From Hepsetus odoe (Eukaryota > Chordata > Actinopteri > Characiformes > Hepsetidae), in NCBI GenBank assembly GCA_017165825.1, contig CM029381.1:827150-891149 (forward strand): a stretch of 64,000 nucleotides of DNA, given 5' to 3'. The notes under the pieces were generated by a model, which searched no databases, was not told the origin of the DNA, and was given only the letters and a program-made list of their open reading frames with translations. Shown piece by piece: positions 1-9,520 of the stretch. The position numbers and the translations under genes are program-made. Positions within the stretch are counted from its first letter, which is position 1. Every line of letters begins with the position of its first letter.

Positions 1-291
1 TTGCGCCTGGATTAGCGCTCATTGTGCTGAAACTTAATTTCACAACCAATACCAACCCATCATGCATAAAGACCAATGAAAAAAAAAAAACAGTTTAACA
101 TGTCATTTTATTTAGCATTTCATATCCGGGTTGGTCATTTCAGGCAATCTGGTTTTAAACCAGAAGCGTTTACTCCGAGTAACCAACTGGGACTCAAATC
201 GGATTACTGTTTGGCAGTGTTTGCACGACTAAGCTCAAATGCTTTTACATTTATGGCTCTTATCCAGGGTGATTTCCATTTCTTAATTGGA

Positions 292-770
292 GCAGGGGTG
301 GCCGAGTGATCAGGGACCAGGGTCCAGGATCAGTGGCTCTTGGGTTTGAATTGCAAACAGTAGGTTGCCCTGAGGTATCCATGAGAAAGGTACCCTCCCC
401 ATCACTGCTTCCTGGATGCTGGATATGGCTGCCCCTTACTGCACAGTGTGTGCAGTAAAGTGAAAGTGACTATTCTTGTCATTGTGAGAACACACAGCAC
501 AGCGAACCACAATGAAGCTGGACTTTTGCATTTAACCCATGCACACAAACACACACTGTGTAGGAGGGGCCAGCTATGAAAGCACCCAGGGAACAGTGAG
601 AGGGACAGTGATAGGGTACCTTAGGGCAACCTACTAGTAAGGGGTTTGAACCCACAATCTTCCAATCCTGTGGCCGATACAAGGCCACCGCTGCCCCATA
701 GGAGTCAAAAGCTGAGGTTGTATTTCTTGTGTTTCACAATGACAAATGGTCACTTTCACTTCACTTTCAC
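292..770 (+). mobile_element. tRNA-derived SINE (family A), split by a nested SINE
   Basis: The left part (292-455) has a worn tRNA-like head followed by the family-A body (GGTTGCCCTGAGGTA, then CACTGCTTCCTGG). The sequence resumes at about 698 with the rest of the body and the family tail (CACAATGACA, then CACTTTCACTTCACTTTCAC). The gap is filled by a second SINE in the opposite direction, so this copy is the older one. Family A resembles tRNA SINEs known from other teleosts; the exact family name was not checked. Confidence 0.8.
456..697 (-). mobile_element. tRNA-derived SINE (family A), nested
   Basis: On the minus strand it reads from a tRNA-like head (GGCAGCGGTGGCC near 697) with a B-box-like GGGTTTGAACC... 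motif (about 639-660) through the family-A body to an AGTCACTTTCACTTTA tail at 456. It is essentially full length and lies inside the plus-strand SINE at 292-770. Confidence 0.85.
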
Positions 771-771
771 T

Positions 772-860
772 ACAGGCAGCATCTACCTGGAGCTGGAGGT
801 GGGATTTGAACCTCAGTGTTTAGGTGAGCACTACCTACCACTAAACCACCAACACCATCC
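772..860 (-). mobile_element. SINE head fragment (family B type)
   Basis: The reverse complement starts with GGTGGTTTAGTGGTAGGTAG (A-box region) and contains GAGGTTCAAATCCCACCTCC (B-box region), like the head of the family-B SINEs elsewhere in the window. No body or tail follows, so it is a truncated copy next to the family-A pair. Confidence 0.6.
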
Positions 861-3385
861 AACATCCAGCAATCATTTTGCTTCTGTCTTCTATCCTAAA
901 GAAAAGCAGTTTTGTTCAATGCTCGATCACTTCAATCAATGTCTTTTTAGGTAAAAGTTAAGCAAACCTTGGCTTTGTTTAAGCCATCTGAGGTTAATCT
1001 CAGAGGAGGAACTCACGGCAGGAAAAAGGAAAGTGTCGGCAGTCCTGCGAGTTCATTGTGTTGCCATTTGGAGAGACCAGTGCACACACGGCAACGAAAA
1101 AGGTTCTGCAGTTCTTCAATGGAACTTTTCTTTGATAATACATAGAACCCTTTTTTGTCTAGCATTCCTATCCTTGTAGGCCAAGTATGCATTGGAGAGG
1201 TTGGTGGGAGGGGCACACTCCCCCGTGAGAAAGAAGAGAGGAATGTGTTCAGAGACAGTGAGATGGAAAAGACACTCGTCCTGCAGACGGCTTCCTCAGC
1301 AGGAGCTGATGTGATGGGTAATGATGGGATGCCAAGATTAAAAGGATAGAGGCATAAGAATGAGTTCAGAAGGAAATGTCACCACAGGGCATTCTCGCTT
1401 ATCTATAGCATGGTTCTCCTTTTGAATCCTCACTCCAGCTCCATTGATGGAGGTGGGCCACTCTTGTCTTCCCTCATGATCCCTTTCACTCTTTCACTTG
1501 GCTGTGCTGCTGCTGAAAAGAAAATGCCTCAGTATCCAGCAGTCTAATCCAATAACCTTTTGCGATACATCCTCTGGGGCTTCAAAAAGAAGTGCAAATT
1601 GGGTTGGGATGGGCTTCTTTTGGGGTCACCTGTATCCCTGGATGGGATGACATTTATCCAGTGCTAACAACTGCCAATTCTCTGTTCCAGTCCTTCATCT
1701 CGGTCCTTTCAGCAGGAAATTGTCAGCAGGTGACCCATGCTTCATCCCACGGGGGACCTGACTCAAATTAAGTGACACAAAGCTGTTCCCACTGCACCCG
1801 TGGACAGCCGTTAGCTGCAGGGCTTGAGCATGTGCTTAGTGCTGGTCCCCTAGCATTGCTCTAATTGATGGCTAATAATAGATAACCGTTTGGCCCTGGG
1901 CTGGCTTTTGGCTGGGGCTCGTCCCTTTGGGCTGAGGCTAATGCAATAAAACGAGGAGTGCTCTAATCCCACTTGCCTCAGATTGGCTCCCTGAATAAGT
2001 CAAGCGCTAAAAGATGGCTAGCATGACTTCAGTTGTCAGGTGTCTTCATCAAACAACCTTTAAAGACCTTTGATTGCTTTCATCGCAGCCACATTTACAG
2101 CTCAGGGAAATCAATGAGGGGAGGGGGAGGAAGGCGAGGTGGCCCAGTCTACAGGGACATCCATCTCTCCAACAGCTCCTGAGACACTAATTGGCCCTAA
2201 CTGATTTAGAGCGTACATCATTTCTGAAAGAACCTGAGACGAGAGCATGTACCGTGGAAGCGCCATCATCTTTAAGGAGCCATTTAGGAGCAACGCACCT
2301 CTTCTGCCATCTCCACCAGCACTTGTTCGCAACTAAATGGAAGGGCTTTAACCTGTAAGCCCTTGAAAAGTGTATGAAGCAATGTCAAAACTGAACAGAA
2401 TAGCAAATTTAACCAAAGTTTAAATTTAACCAACATGTTGTCAATCAGATAAGACGAGGTCGGAGGCCAAATTGAGCTGACGTTACAAACAACCTTCTCA
2501 AGAATGGGCTTTCCTAACACTGAAATGTTGAACTTTATGGGAATACAAATGTATAATTCCCCCACCCCCCAGAACCATCGTTCCATGCAAAGAACCACTT
2601 GGGAACATTTCTTTTTAAGGATATATAGCAGTGTTGTCCCTTGCATTTCATGGAAATTTGCTGATCCGAGGGGTTGAGCTCCAGCTCTAATGTAAAACAT
2701 ACAGCACCAAATCACTGAGGTCCAAATTAGCATATGAATATTTGAAGCAATTTTAGATTAAGGCTGGAAGTATGCATTGCAGAAAGGAGCAGGGTTGAAG
2801 GCAAAAGTCTGCAGGGGGTTAGGTCTCCAGAAGAAGGACTGACGCTCAGCTCAGCGGGAGGGTTATTCTCAATAAGAACTTGTATTATTCAGGGTGCTAT
2901 TACATTATTCAAAGTTTTTTTTTTTTTTTCGCTTTTATTCCCTTTGAAAATGCTGCACATGCGATGTCTTTTCTTAAAGTGCAATATGGTATCCTTCTTG
3001 TGAAATTCCAGGCCTTATCCAAGGTCGTGCACATATTACCAAGCCGAAGCAAGGCAAGCCGGTAAACAAACATTTCTGCCAAGTTGCCACTTGCTGCAAT
3101 TTTCTCATATTATTCAAAGTGACGAGGTTTCCTTTTGTAAGTACTGCAGTCAAAAAGTTTACAGGTTACTCAAGCTTTTAAACTGTTAAGATGTAGAAAG
3201 GCATGCAGATGCACATCATACATAAATTCATTTCACAGTCCTGCTCTTCAACCCTAGCTTCATGGAGCCTGCAAAAAATTGACTATTGTGCAAGGTTTGA
3301 TACAAAATGTTGGTGAACAACAGAACTGGGCCATGAAAGAAGCCTTGTCTGATGAATAAGAGCTTTTATTTTGTCAACGGACGAT
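861..3385. other. Unique non-coding sequence, candidate conserved element at about 1790-2110
   Basis: No transposon, gene or RNA is recognised here. Open frames are short and have no recognisable domains. The part around 1790-2110 is complex and non-repetitive, with several TAAT-type homeodomain cores, and looks like constrained non-coding DNA. A T-run of about 16 bases lies near 2914-2930. Confidence 0.4.
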
Positions 3386-3816
3386 TTACAGGACAGCAGT
3401 GGGACCAGCTATGTTGTGCAGGTTGGAGATGGTGGCACTGACGAAAAGACAGGAGGTGGAGCTTGAGGTGTCAGAGTTAAAGGTGCTGAGATTTTTGTTG
3501 GGTGTGATGAGGATGGACAGGATTAGGAATGAGTGCATTAGAGAGAGAGCTCAGGTTGGATGGTTTAGAGTTAGAGAAGCAAGGTTGCGTTGGTTTCGAC
3601 GGAGAAGAGATGAGGATTATATTGGGAGGAGGATGTTGAAGATGGAGCTGCTTGGAAAGAGGAGAAGAGATGAGGAGGTTTATGGACGTGGTGAGAGAGG
3701 ACATGAAAGTGGTTGGATTGAAGCAGGAAGAGGCAGAGGACCAGATGAAATGGACACAGTTGATCTGCTGTGGCTACCCCTAAATGGGAGCAGCTGAAGA
3801 AGGAGGAGAAGAATTT
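3386..3816 (+). mobile_element. RTE-X-like LINE, 3' fragment
   Basis: 5'-truncated copy of the LINE seen in full at 41662-44808. It encodes the end of the RT protein (VALTKRQEVELEVSELKVL, MRMDRIRNE) and the RRM, LKMELLGKRRR stretch. It ends with the family 3' UTR (GCTGTGGCTACCCCTAAATG, then GGAGCAGCTGAAG and an AAG/GAG-rich tail). Frames are broken and the reverse-transcriptase catalytic core is absent. Confidence 0.88.
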
Positions 3817-5546
3817 TGTCAATGGAAGAGTGGTTGCTTACCTGGCACTCTAGGGAAAAAGGCATGTTGACGGAGGTAGTGTGATCTGCTGGGAACCATT
3901 TTGTCTTGACTTTCAGATGGATGATCCTAGGACATGTACTACTTTAAGGGAACAATATTTCCTAATGCAGCTTTCGGTCATTCAATTAAAACCTACCTGC
4001 TATACAGGTTGGCATATGCATGTAACACCAGTGCTATTGGTTTCCGGCTAGTACAACAACAAATCAGAGCTCAGGACGTCCTCCTTTGAGTTTTGGCAGT
4101 AGATTAGGTTTCTGTTGTCACTTTCATGTTCTCATCAAGGTAAAATGGGTTTCTAGCCCTACATTTAATCACATTACATGTATAAGAAATAAAAAATGAT
4201 TTTACACTAAACTGTTACAATTTTAGGCTCTGGTGTTATCAAGCTCAAAAGTTTTTCACATATTCATCACAAGTCTCTTAAAGGCTTTTCTTTTCTACTG
4301 AAAACGGTCTCCTGCCTCCATGTTGATTTAAGTGCCAGCTCCTTTATGGAATTTTCCACCTAATTGAACAAAAAATAAAAATGCCAACTTCAGCTTTATT
4401 AATTCCTTCTGAAGAACTAGAACACTGGTAGGTGAGCAACTTCAAAAGTGGTTTTGTTTACATTAAAGTTTAGTTTAGTTAGTGAATCTATTAGATTTTT
4501 TTCGAAAATATATGTGGGCACTCACACACATTAACATTTTCACAGCTTCATTTAAGAGTATTTTTGCATCAAGGGATTTAAAAACCGAACTATTGGTCAG
4601 GTTCGTACATTTGAAATTCAGTATTACTTTCTACATTGTATAGGAAAGCCAAACAAAGCTCAGTGGGCAAACTGAACTCTTGGCCTTATTGATGCACTCC
4701 TGGATCTTCCATATAAGGAATTGTTTTTTATTACCACTGAGATTCACACGAGGCATCTCTAAGGGTTAAGGATAAACTCACTAAATACTTTATATGGCAA
4801 CATTATGAACAAATAAGTCCATATGAGTCAAGAAAGGAATTAAAATAGCAACGGCCTGACTAGGTTTTCTGCATGATTTAAACATTTAAAATAATGTTTT
4901 ACTAATATTTACTTCCAACTTCCAATTATGTAATATTGAATTTGGACGCCTTGATAGATGGGGCCTTTCAATTCCACAAAAGTCATTTGTTCTATAAAAG
5001 TTACACATTTTCACAAAGACAAAAAGCACAAAAAAAGTTCACCAAGTTATTAAAGTTACTGCACCTCGGACAAGCTGTGAGGAGGGCTTGGGCATGGATA
5101 TGGATTGTCCATCTGCATCAATAAGTCAGTGTCTGTGGAACAGGACACACAGGGCTGAATGTGGTAGTGCAATATAAATGTGTCCACTTCTCACTTGGAG
5201 CTGCCTGCTAGCAGGCTTTGAGTCTTTTGTTAGCAAACAGGATAATGATTTTATTCCCAGAATAGGATTAGACAGCATTATTGGGAGAGATTTGCCTTCC
5301 TCCGGGGTCTACTCCTGTGATTCAGATTAACATTAATCAGGAATCTATTAGTCAACAACCAATGCTAATTAGATTAAAACAGACAGCTTCAGGTTTTCTT
5401 CACTGTTGATTTCAGGGTTGCCTGGTGTCGCCTAGCGTCAAGCTAAAAGTGGCGTTTTGGCACCATGGCATATTAATTTTAGTGGACCAGTAATTGAGCC
5501 CTGGCCTGAACCCATGGCCAATATTATGTACTATTGCTTCAGATTT
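3817..5546. other. Unique non-coding sequence with a candidate conserved stretch
   Basis: AT-rich single-copy DNA without a recognisable gene. The segment 5205-5395 is richer in complex motifs (AGATTAACATTAATCAGG and GCTAATTAGATTAAAAC, both TAAT/ATTA-type sites) and could be an enhancer-like conserved element. That rests on composition only. Confidence 0.4.
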
Positions 5547-5794
5547 AGGGGCAGCGGTGGCCTAGTGGTTGGGCATTGGCCGCATGATCTGAAAATCAGA
5601 GTTCGAACCCCTTCCCAATAGGTTACCCTGAGGTACCCTTGAGCAAGGTGCCGTCCCCGTCATGCTCCTCCCTGTGATGGGCTGGCGACCTGTCCAGGGT
5701 GTGTCCCCCGTCCTCTGTCGTTTGTGAGCTGGGATGGACTCCAGCACTCCCCCACGACCCTGCATGGGACAAGCGGCAGAAAATGACTGACTGG
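5547..5794 (+). mobile_element. Composite SINE (family C: tRNA head plus RTE-like tail)
   Basis: The head is GCAGCGGTGGCCTAGTGG with a B-box at GAGTTCGAACCCC, followed by the family-A body (TACCCTTGAGCAAGG). At about 5675 it switches to a different 3' part (GATGGGCTGGCGACCTGTCC, GAGCTGGGATGGACTCCAGC, GGGACAAGCGGCAGAAAATG) ending in ACTGACTGG. That 3' part is a tail type common on fish RTE/Rex3-related elements. A second copy lies inverted at 6050-6301. Confidence 0.8.
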
Positions 5795-6049
5795 CTTCAA
5801 ATTCAATCCAATGAGTGCTTTCACAACATGGAAAAGTTGATAATCTGTCATGAGATGGGAATGAGGGGCATGTTACCAAAACTGAACATCGTCCTAAGGT
5901 CATGAGGAGTGGTGGCATGAATTAGATACCAAGAAGCTGTAGTTCTGAGGCTGACCCTATCCTATCTACAGCACTAAAGCCAACTGAGCAAGGCCCTTAA
6001 TTCCAAGTTGCTCCAGGCAGACATTCCATATCCTATGTCCTGCAAGCAC

Positions 6050-6301
6050 CATCCATCCATCCATTTACTGCCGCTTGTCCCAAACAGGGTCACAGGGGAG
6101 TGCTGGTGTCCAACCCAGCACACTCAGGGCGAGGACGGGGGACGCACCCTGGACAGGTCACCAGCCCATCGCAGGGAGGAGCGGGACGGGGATGGCACCT
6201 TGCTCAAGGGTACCGCAGGGCAACCTATTGGGAAGGGGTTCAAACCCCCGACCCTCCGATCACATGGCCAATGCCCTAACCACTAGGCCACGACTGCCCC
6301 T
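6050..6301 (-). mobile_element. Composite SINE (family C), inverted partner
   Basis: Minus-strand copy of the element at 5547-5794. It runs from the tRNA-like head near 6301 (GGCAGTCGTGGCCTAGTGG) through the CCTTGAGCAAGG body to the CTGGCGACC-type tail. It ends at 6050 in an ATGGATGGATGG repeat, the tail expected from an RTE-type partner LINE. It appears full length. Confidence 0.82.
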
Positions 6302-6740
6302 ATGTAGGCCATAAATGGATATATAATGATAAGAATTCATAAGGCTTTATTATAAACAATAAAAATAAAACAATAACAAAAAAAACAATAAAAAGCCTTT
6401 ATTATTTATAAACTTTTTTTTAAAACTACTTAAATGTAATTGTAACTAACTTTCAATATTTTATAGCCTGTAGTAAACTGTCAGGTCTGTTTTTACTCTG
6501 TAGTTATTCACCAATGTCAGAAACTCCAGCTGCTGCCTGAACATCTTTATTTCATGGTATTAACGAAAAAAGAGACAACTGTGGACCAAACATACAAAAC
6601 ACTGGAGCGTTCAAGGCTGGGAACAGGTCTTGTGGACGGAAGAAAGCAAATGTTCGTTTTTTGGGGGTGAATTAAAGGGTTGCAGATGAGGGAAAGGGTA
6701 GCACAGAGTGTGTTGTTCCAGCAGTGAAACATGGAGGTGT
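6302..6740. other. AT-rich unique sequence
   Basis: Mostly A/T-rich low-complexity DNA (about 6340-6420 is built of AATAAAA-like runs). Nothing recognisable as a gene or element. Confidence 0.5.
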
Positions 6741-6977
6741 AAAAGTGAAAGTGACAACCCTTGTCACAGCATAGCAAACCACAATGAAACTGGACCTCTG
6801 CATTTAACCCATGCAAACACCGTGCAGCAGTGGGCAGCTATTGAAAGTTCCCAGGGAGCAGTGATGGGGACGGTACCTTGCTCAAGGGTACCTCAGGGCA
6901 ACCTACTGGTGAGGGAATCAAACCCACAATCTTCCAATGCTGGGGAAACTCCCTAACCACTAGGCCACCGCTGCCTA
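6741..6977 (-). mobile_element. tRNA-derived SINE (family A)
   Basis: Full minus-strand copy. The head near 6977 (GGCAGCGGTGGCCTAGTGG), B-box area (TGTGGGTTTGATTCCC), body (CCTTGAGCAAGGTACCGTCC, CTGCTCCCTGGG, TTAAATGCAGAGGTCCAG) and CACTTTCACTTTT tail at 6741 are all visible. Confidence 0.88.
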
Positions 6978-7344
6978 TTGGTGATGTTCTGGGAGTGCTT
7001 GGTGAGCTACATCTGCAGTCCAAATAAAAGTGATCGTGAGAAAAGAAAATAGCCTTCATCATCACACAATTCCTTCTGGTTTACATACTGGACAAAAGTA
7101 CATTCTTCAACAGGAAGGATTCTAAGTGGCCTTCAGAATTTGGCCAGAATTACCCATTCGAGTCCAAAAGAAAGCAAAAAGTTAAAGAATGAAGTGTCCA
7201 GTCTGCACATCTTTCTAATATCGAGTCTAAATATGATGAGCTAGACCAACAAGTTATAAATTAGGGTCTAACAAATGAAACAGGACTGCTTGCATGGTGC
7301 TGGGGGCAGTCAGGACACAAGTTTGATACCTCCATTGCTTCCTT
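6978..7344. other. Unique sequence, nothing recognised
   Basis: Single-copy DNA between two SINEs. No open frame with recognisable content and no obvious repeat. Confidence 0.5.
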
Positions 7345-7565
7345 ATCATAATAATCCTTTATTGATAATCCCACGAATGGGAAATTCACTCTCTGCATTT
7401 CACCCATACGCAGCAGTGGGCTGCTATTGAAAGCGCCCAGGGAGCAGTGATGGGGACGGCACCTTGCTCAAGGGTACCTCAGGGCAACCTACTGGGAAGG
7501 GGTTCAAACCCCCAATCCTCCGATCATGTGGCTGACACCCTAACCACTAGGCCACTGCTGCCCCT
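7345..7565 (-). mobile_element. SINE with family-A body and a different 3' tail (family D)
   Basis: Minus-strand SINE with the family-A head (GGCAGTGGCCTAGTGG near 7565) and body (CCTTGAGCAAGGTGCCGTCC, CACTGCTCCCTGGG). Instead of the CTTTCACTT tail it ends with GAATTTCCCATTCGTGGGA and then AATAAAGGATTATTATGA. That kind of end is frequent on fish CR1/Rex1-type LINEs, so this looks like a tail exchange. Confidence 0.72.
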
Positions 7566-8143
7566 TGTTGTACTTATATAACACCAAGGCAGTATTTGGG
7601 AGAAAACCTTAGATGCCTCATAAAAAACTGAACTTCCACATTTTGAAAAATGTAACCGTGTTGCTTCCAAAACTTCACCCTGTGTATTGTTGATTGGGGC
7701 AGTTTTACAAGCAGATTAGATTTTCATTGTATCCTCCTCAAATCCCACTTCCAAGTGCTGGCTATTCACTATTGTTTATTGAGCTCCATTTATTTGGATG
7801 GAAACTGGTTAAGATGAGCATCCAATGGATTTTTTTCCCTGAAGCAGCCAATAGTACTATATGCTTATTCAATCGTACCAGTACTTTTCACATTGCCAAC
7901 ATGACAATTAAAAGCAGTCATTTTGATAGCTCAGGCCTTTGTCTTGGTCTTTTAAGAAGTGAAAAAGGTGAAAAAGAAATTGCTTTCCTGAACTTGTCTA
8001 AATTGTTTCTTTTTCTGCTGGTTTTAAAGACCTAATTCTAAGATTTCACCTTTAAAAGCCAATGCTAAAAAGCCAAGCACTAAGCTGGGGCCTATAACGA
8101 ACCACCACCAAAAGACTTCACAAAGAGCAGCCTCTTTGGCTGG
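7566..8143. other. Unique sequence, nothing recognised
   Basis: The 113-codon open frame at 7694-8035 has no recognisable domain and is probably chance. No repeat signature was seen. Confidence 0.45.

Positions 8144-8192
<49 letters not shown>
8144..8192. repeat. (TA)n microsatellite
   Basis: About 49 bp of TA/AT with one C interruption at 8156. It directly abuts the start of the Rex1-like LINE fragment. Confidence 0.95.
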
Positions 8193-8195
<3 letters not shown>

Positions 8196-9520
8196 TCCTG
8201 AATGAGTCCCAGCTGAGCAGTGAGAAGCTGAGGCTGCTGGGCCTGAACACCTCCCTCTGTAACTGGATCCTGGACTTCCTGAATGGGAGACCCCAGTCAG
8301 TCAGGATCAGTAGCAGCACCTCCAACACCATCACGCTGAGCACAGGAGCCCCTCAGGGCTGTGTGCTCAGCCCACTGCTGTTCACACTGATGACCCACGA
8401 CTGTGCAGCCAAGCACAGCTTGAACCACATCATCAAATTCGCTGATGATACAACCGTGGTGGATAGAACAGCTGACGGACTGGTGTAGAACCAACAATCT
8501 GTCTCTGAATGTCGACAAGACTAAAGAGATGGTTGGTGACTTCAGGAGACCACGTCAGTACCACGCTCCACTGAATATCAACACTTCACCCGTGGAGATG
8601 GTCTCTTTCTTGGTGTTCACATAACCGACAACCTCACGTGGACCCTCAACACCAACTCCATCACTAAGAAAGCCCAGCAGCGTCTCTACTTCCTATGTAG
8701 CCCATCTCCCACCTTCCATTCTCACCATCTTCTACAGAGGAACCATTGAGAGCATCCTGATCAGCTGCATGACTGCCTGGTATGGGAACTGCAACGTTTT
8801 AGACTGCAAATCCCTACAACAGGTGTTGAGAACAGCTGAGAAGATCATCAGTGTCTCTCTGCCTTCTGTATGGGACATCTTCACCACTTGCTGCATCCGC
8901 AAAGCAACCAGCATTGTGGATGATCCCTCCCACCCATGCCACACTCTCTTCTCCCTCCTGCCATCCGGAAAAAGGTTCCGCAGCATACGGGCCTCCACTT
9001 TCAGGAGGGGAAATAGCTTCTTCCCCCTGGCCATCAGACTTTTGAACCACTAATGTCTCCACACCTATTATCCATCTATTCTATCATTATCTATTTATTT
9101 TCTTGTTGCACTCTGCACTTTACTGATAACGCTGCTCTGTCACACTGTCACACTGCCCAACAACCTGGGCTGCTTTGTTCTATAACAGAGGGTGGCAGTG
9201 GTCTAGTGGTGGGTACTTGCCTACGGACTTCTGGATCAAGAGGTCCCTGGTTCGAATCCCACCTCTAGCACTACCACCACTGGGTCCCTGAGCAAGACCC
9301 TTAACCCTGAGTTGCTCCAGGGGGACTGTCCCTGTAATTAGGACATGTAAGTCGCTCTGGATAAGAGCGTCTGCTAAATGTAAATAACACTGTGACCCTC
9401 TTAGAGATTAATGTACTGTCTGTTGTTGTCTGTTGTCTGCACTTGTTGCCTTGTGTTGTGTCTTATGTTGTCTGTGTCTTGTGTGTAGCACCAGGGTCCT
9501 GGAGGAACTATTTCCAGTAG
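8193..9520 (+). mobile_element. Rex1-like (CR1/L2 superfamily) LINE, 5'-truncated, with nested SINE
   Basis: The conceptual product shows the reverse-transcriptase signature of this clade: SLCNWILDFLNGRPQSVR, STGAPQGCVLSPLLF and IIKFADDTTVV (catalytic Asp pair). C-terminal parts KKAQQRLYFL, LQQVLRTAEKIISVSLPS, CIRKATSIVDDPSHP and LLPSGKRFRSIR follow. Stops, a deletion after FADDTTVV and a frameshift make it a pseudogene. The 3' UTR (GTGTGTAGCACCAGGGTCC, TGGAGGAAC) is interrupted at 9189-9386 by a family-B SINE, and the terminal tail is missing. No endonuclease domain is present. Confidence 0.88.
9189..9386 (+). mobile_element. SINE (family B, UnaL2-type tail), nested in a LINE
   Basis: The head contains GGTCTAGTGG (A-box region) and GGTTCGAATCC (B-box). 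The body is CCTGAGCAAGACCCTTAACC and the 3' end is AAGTCGCTCTGGATAAGAGC followed by GTCTGCTAAATGTAAAT. The tail matches the shared SINE/LINE 3' end described for UnaL2-type LINEs, whose reverse transcriptase recognises it. ATAACA occurs on both sides as a possible short target-site duplication. Confidence 0.88.

Noticed and set aside
2284..2733. 149-codon minus-strand frame in unique DNA
   Set aside because: No domain, signal or coiled-coil pattern, and no flanking exon-like sequence; likely chance.
9239..9262. Possible functional tRNA gene (good B-box)
   Set aside because: The head does not fold into a full cloverleaf and continues into a SINE body and LINE-type tail; the same holds for all SINE heads in the window.
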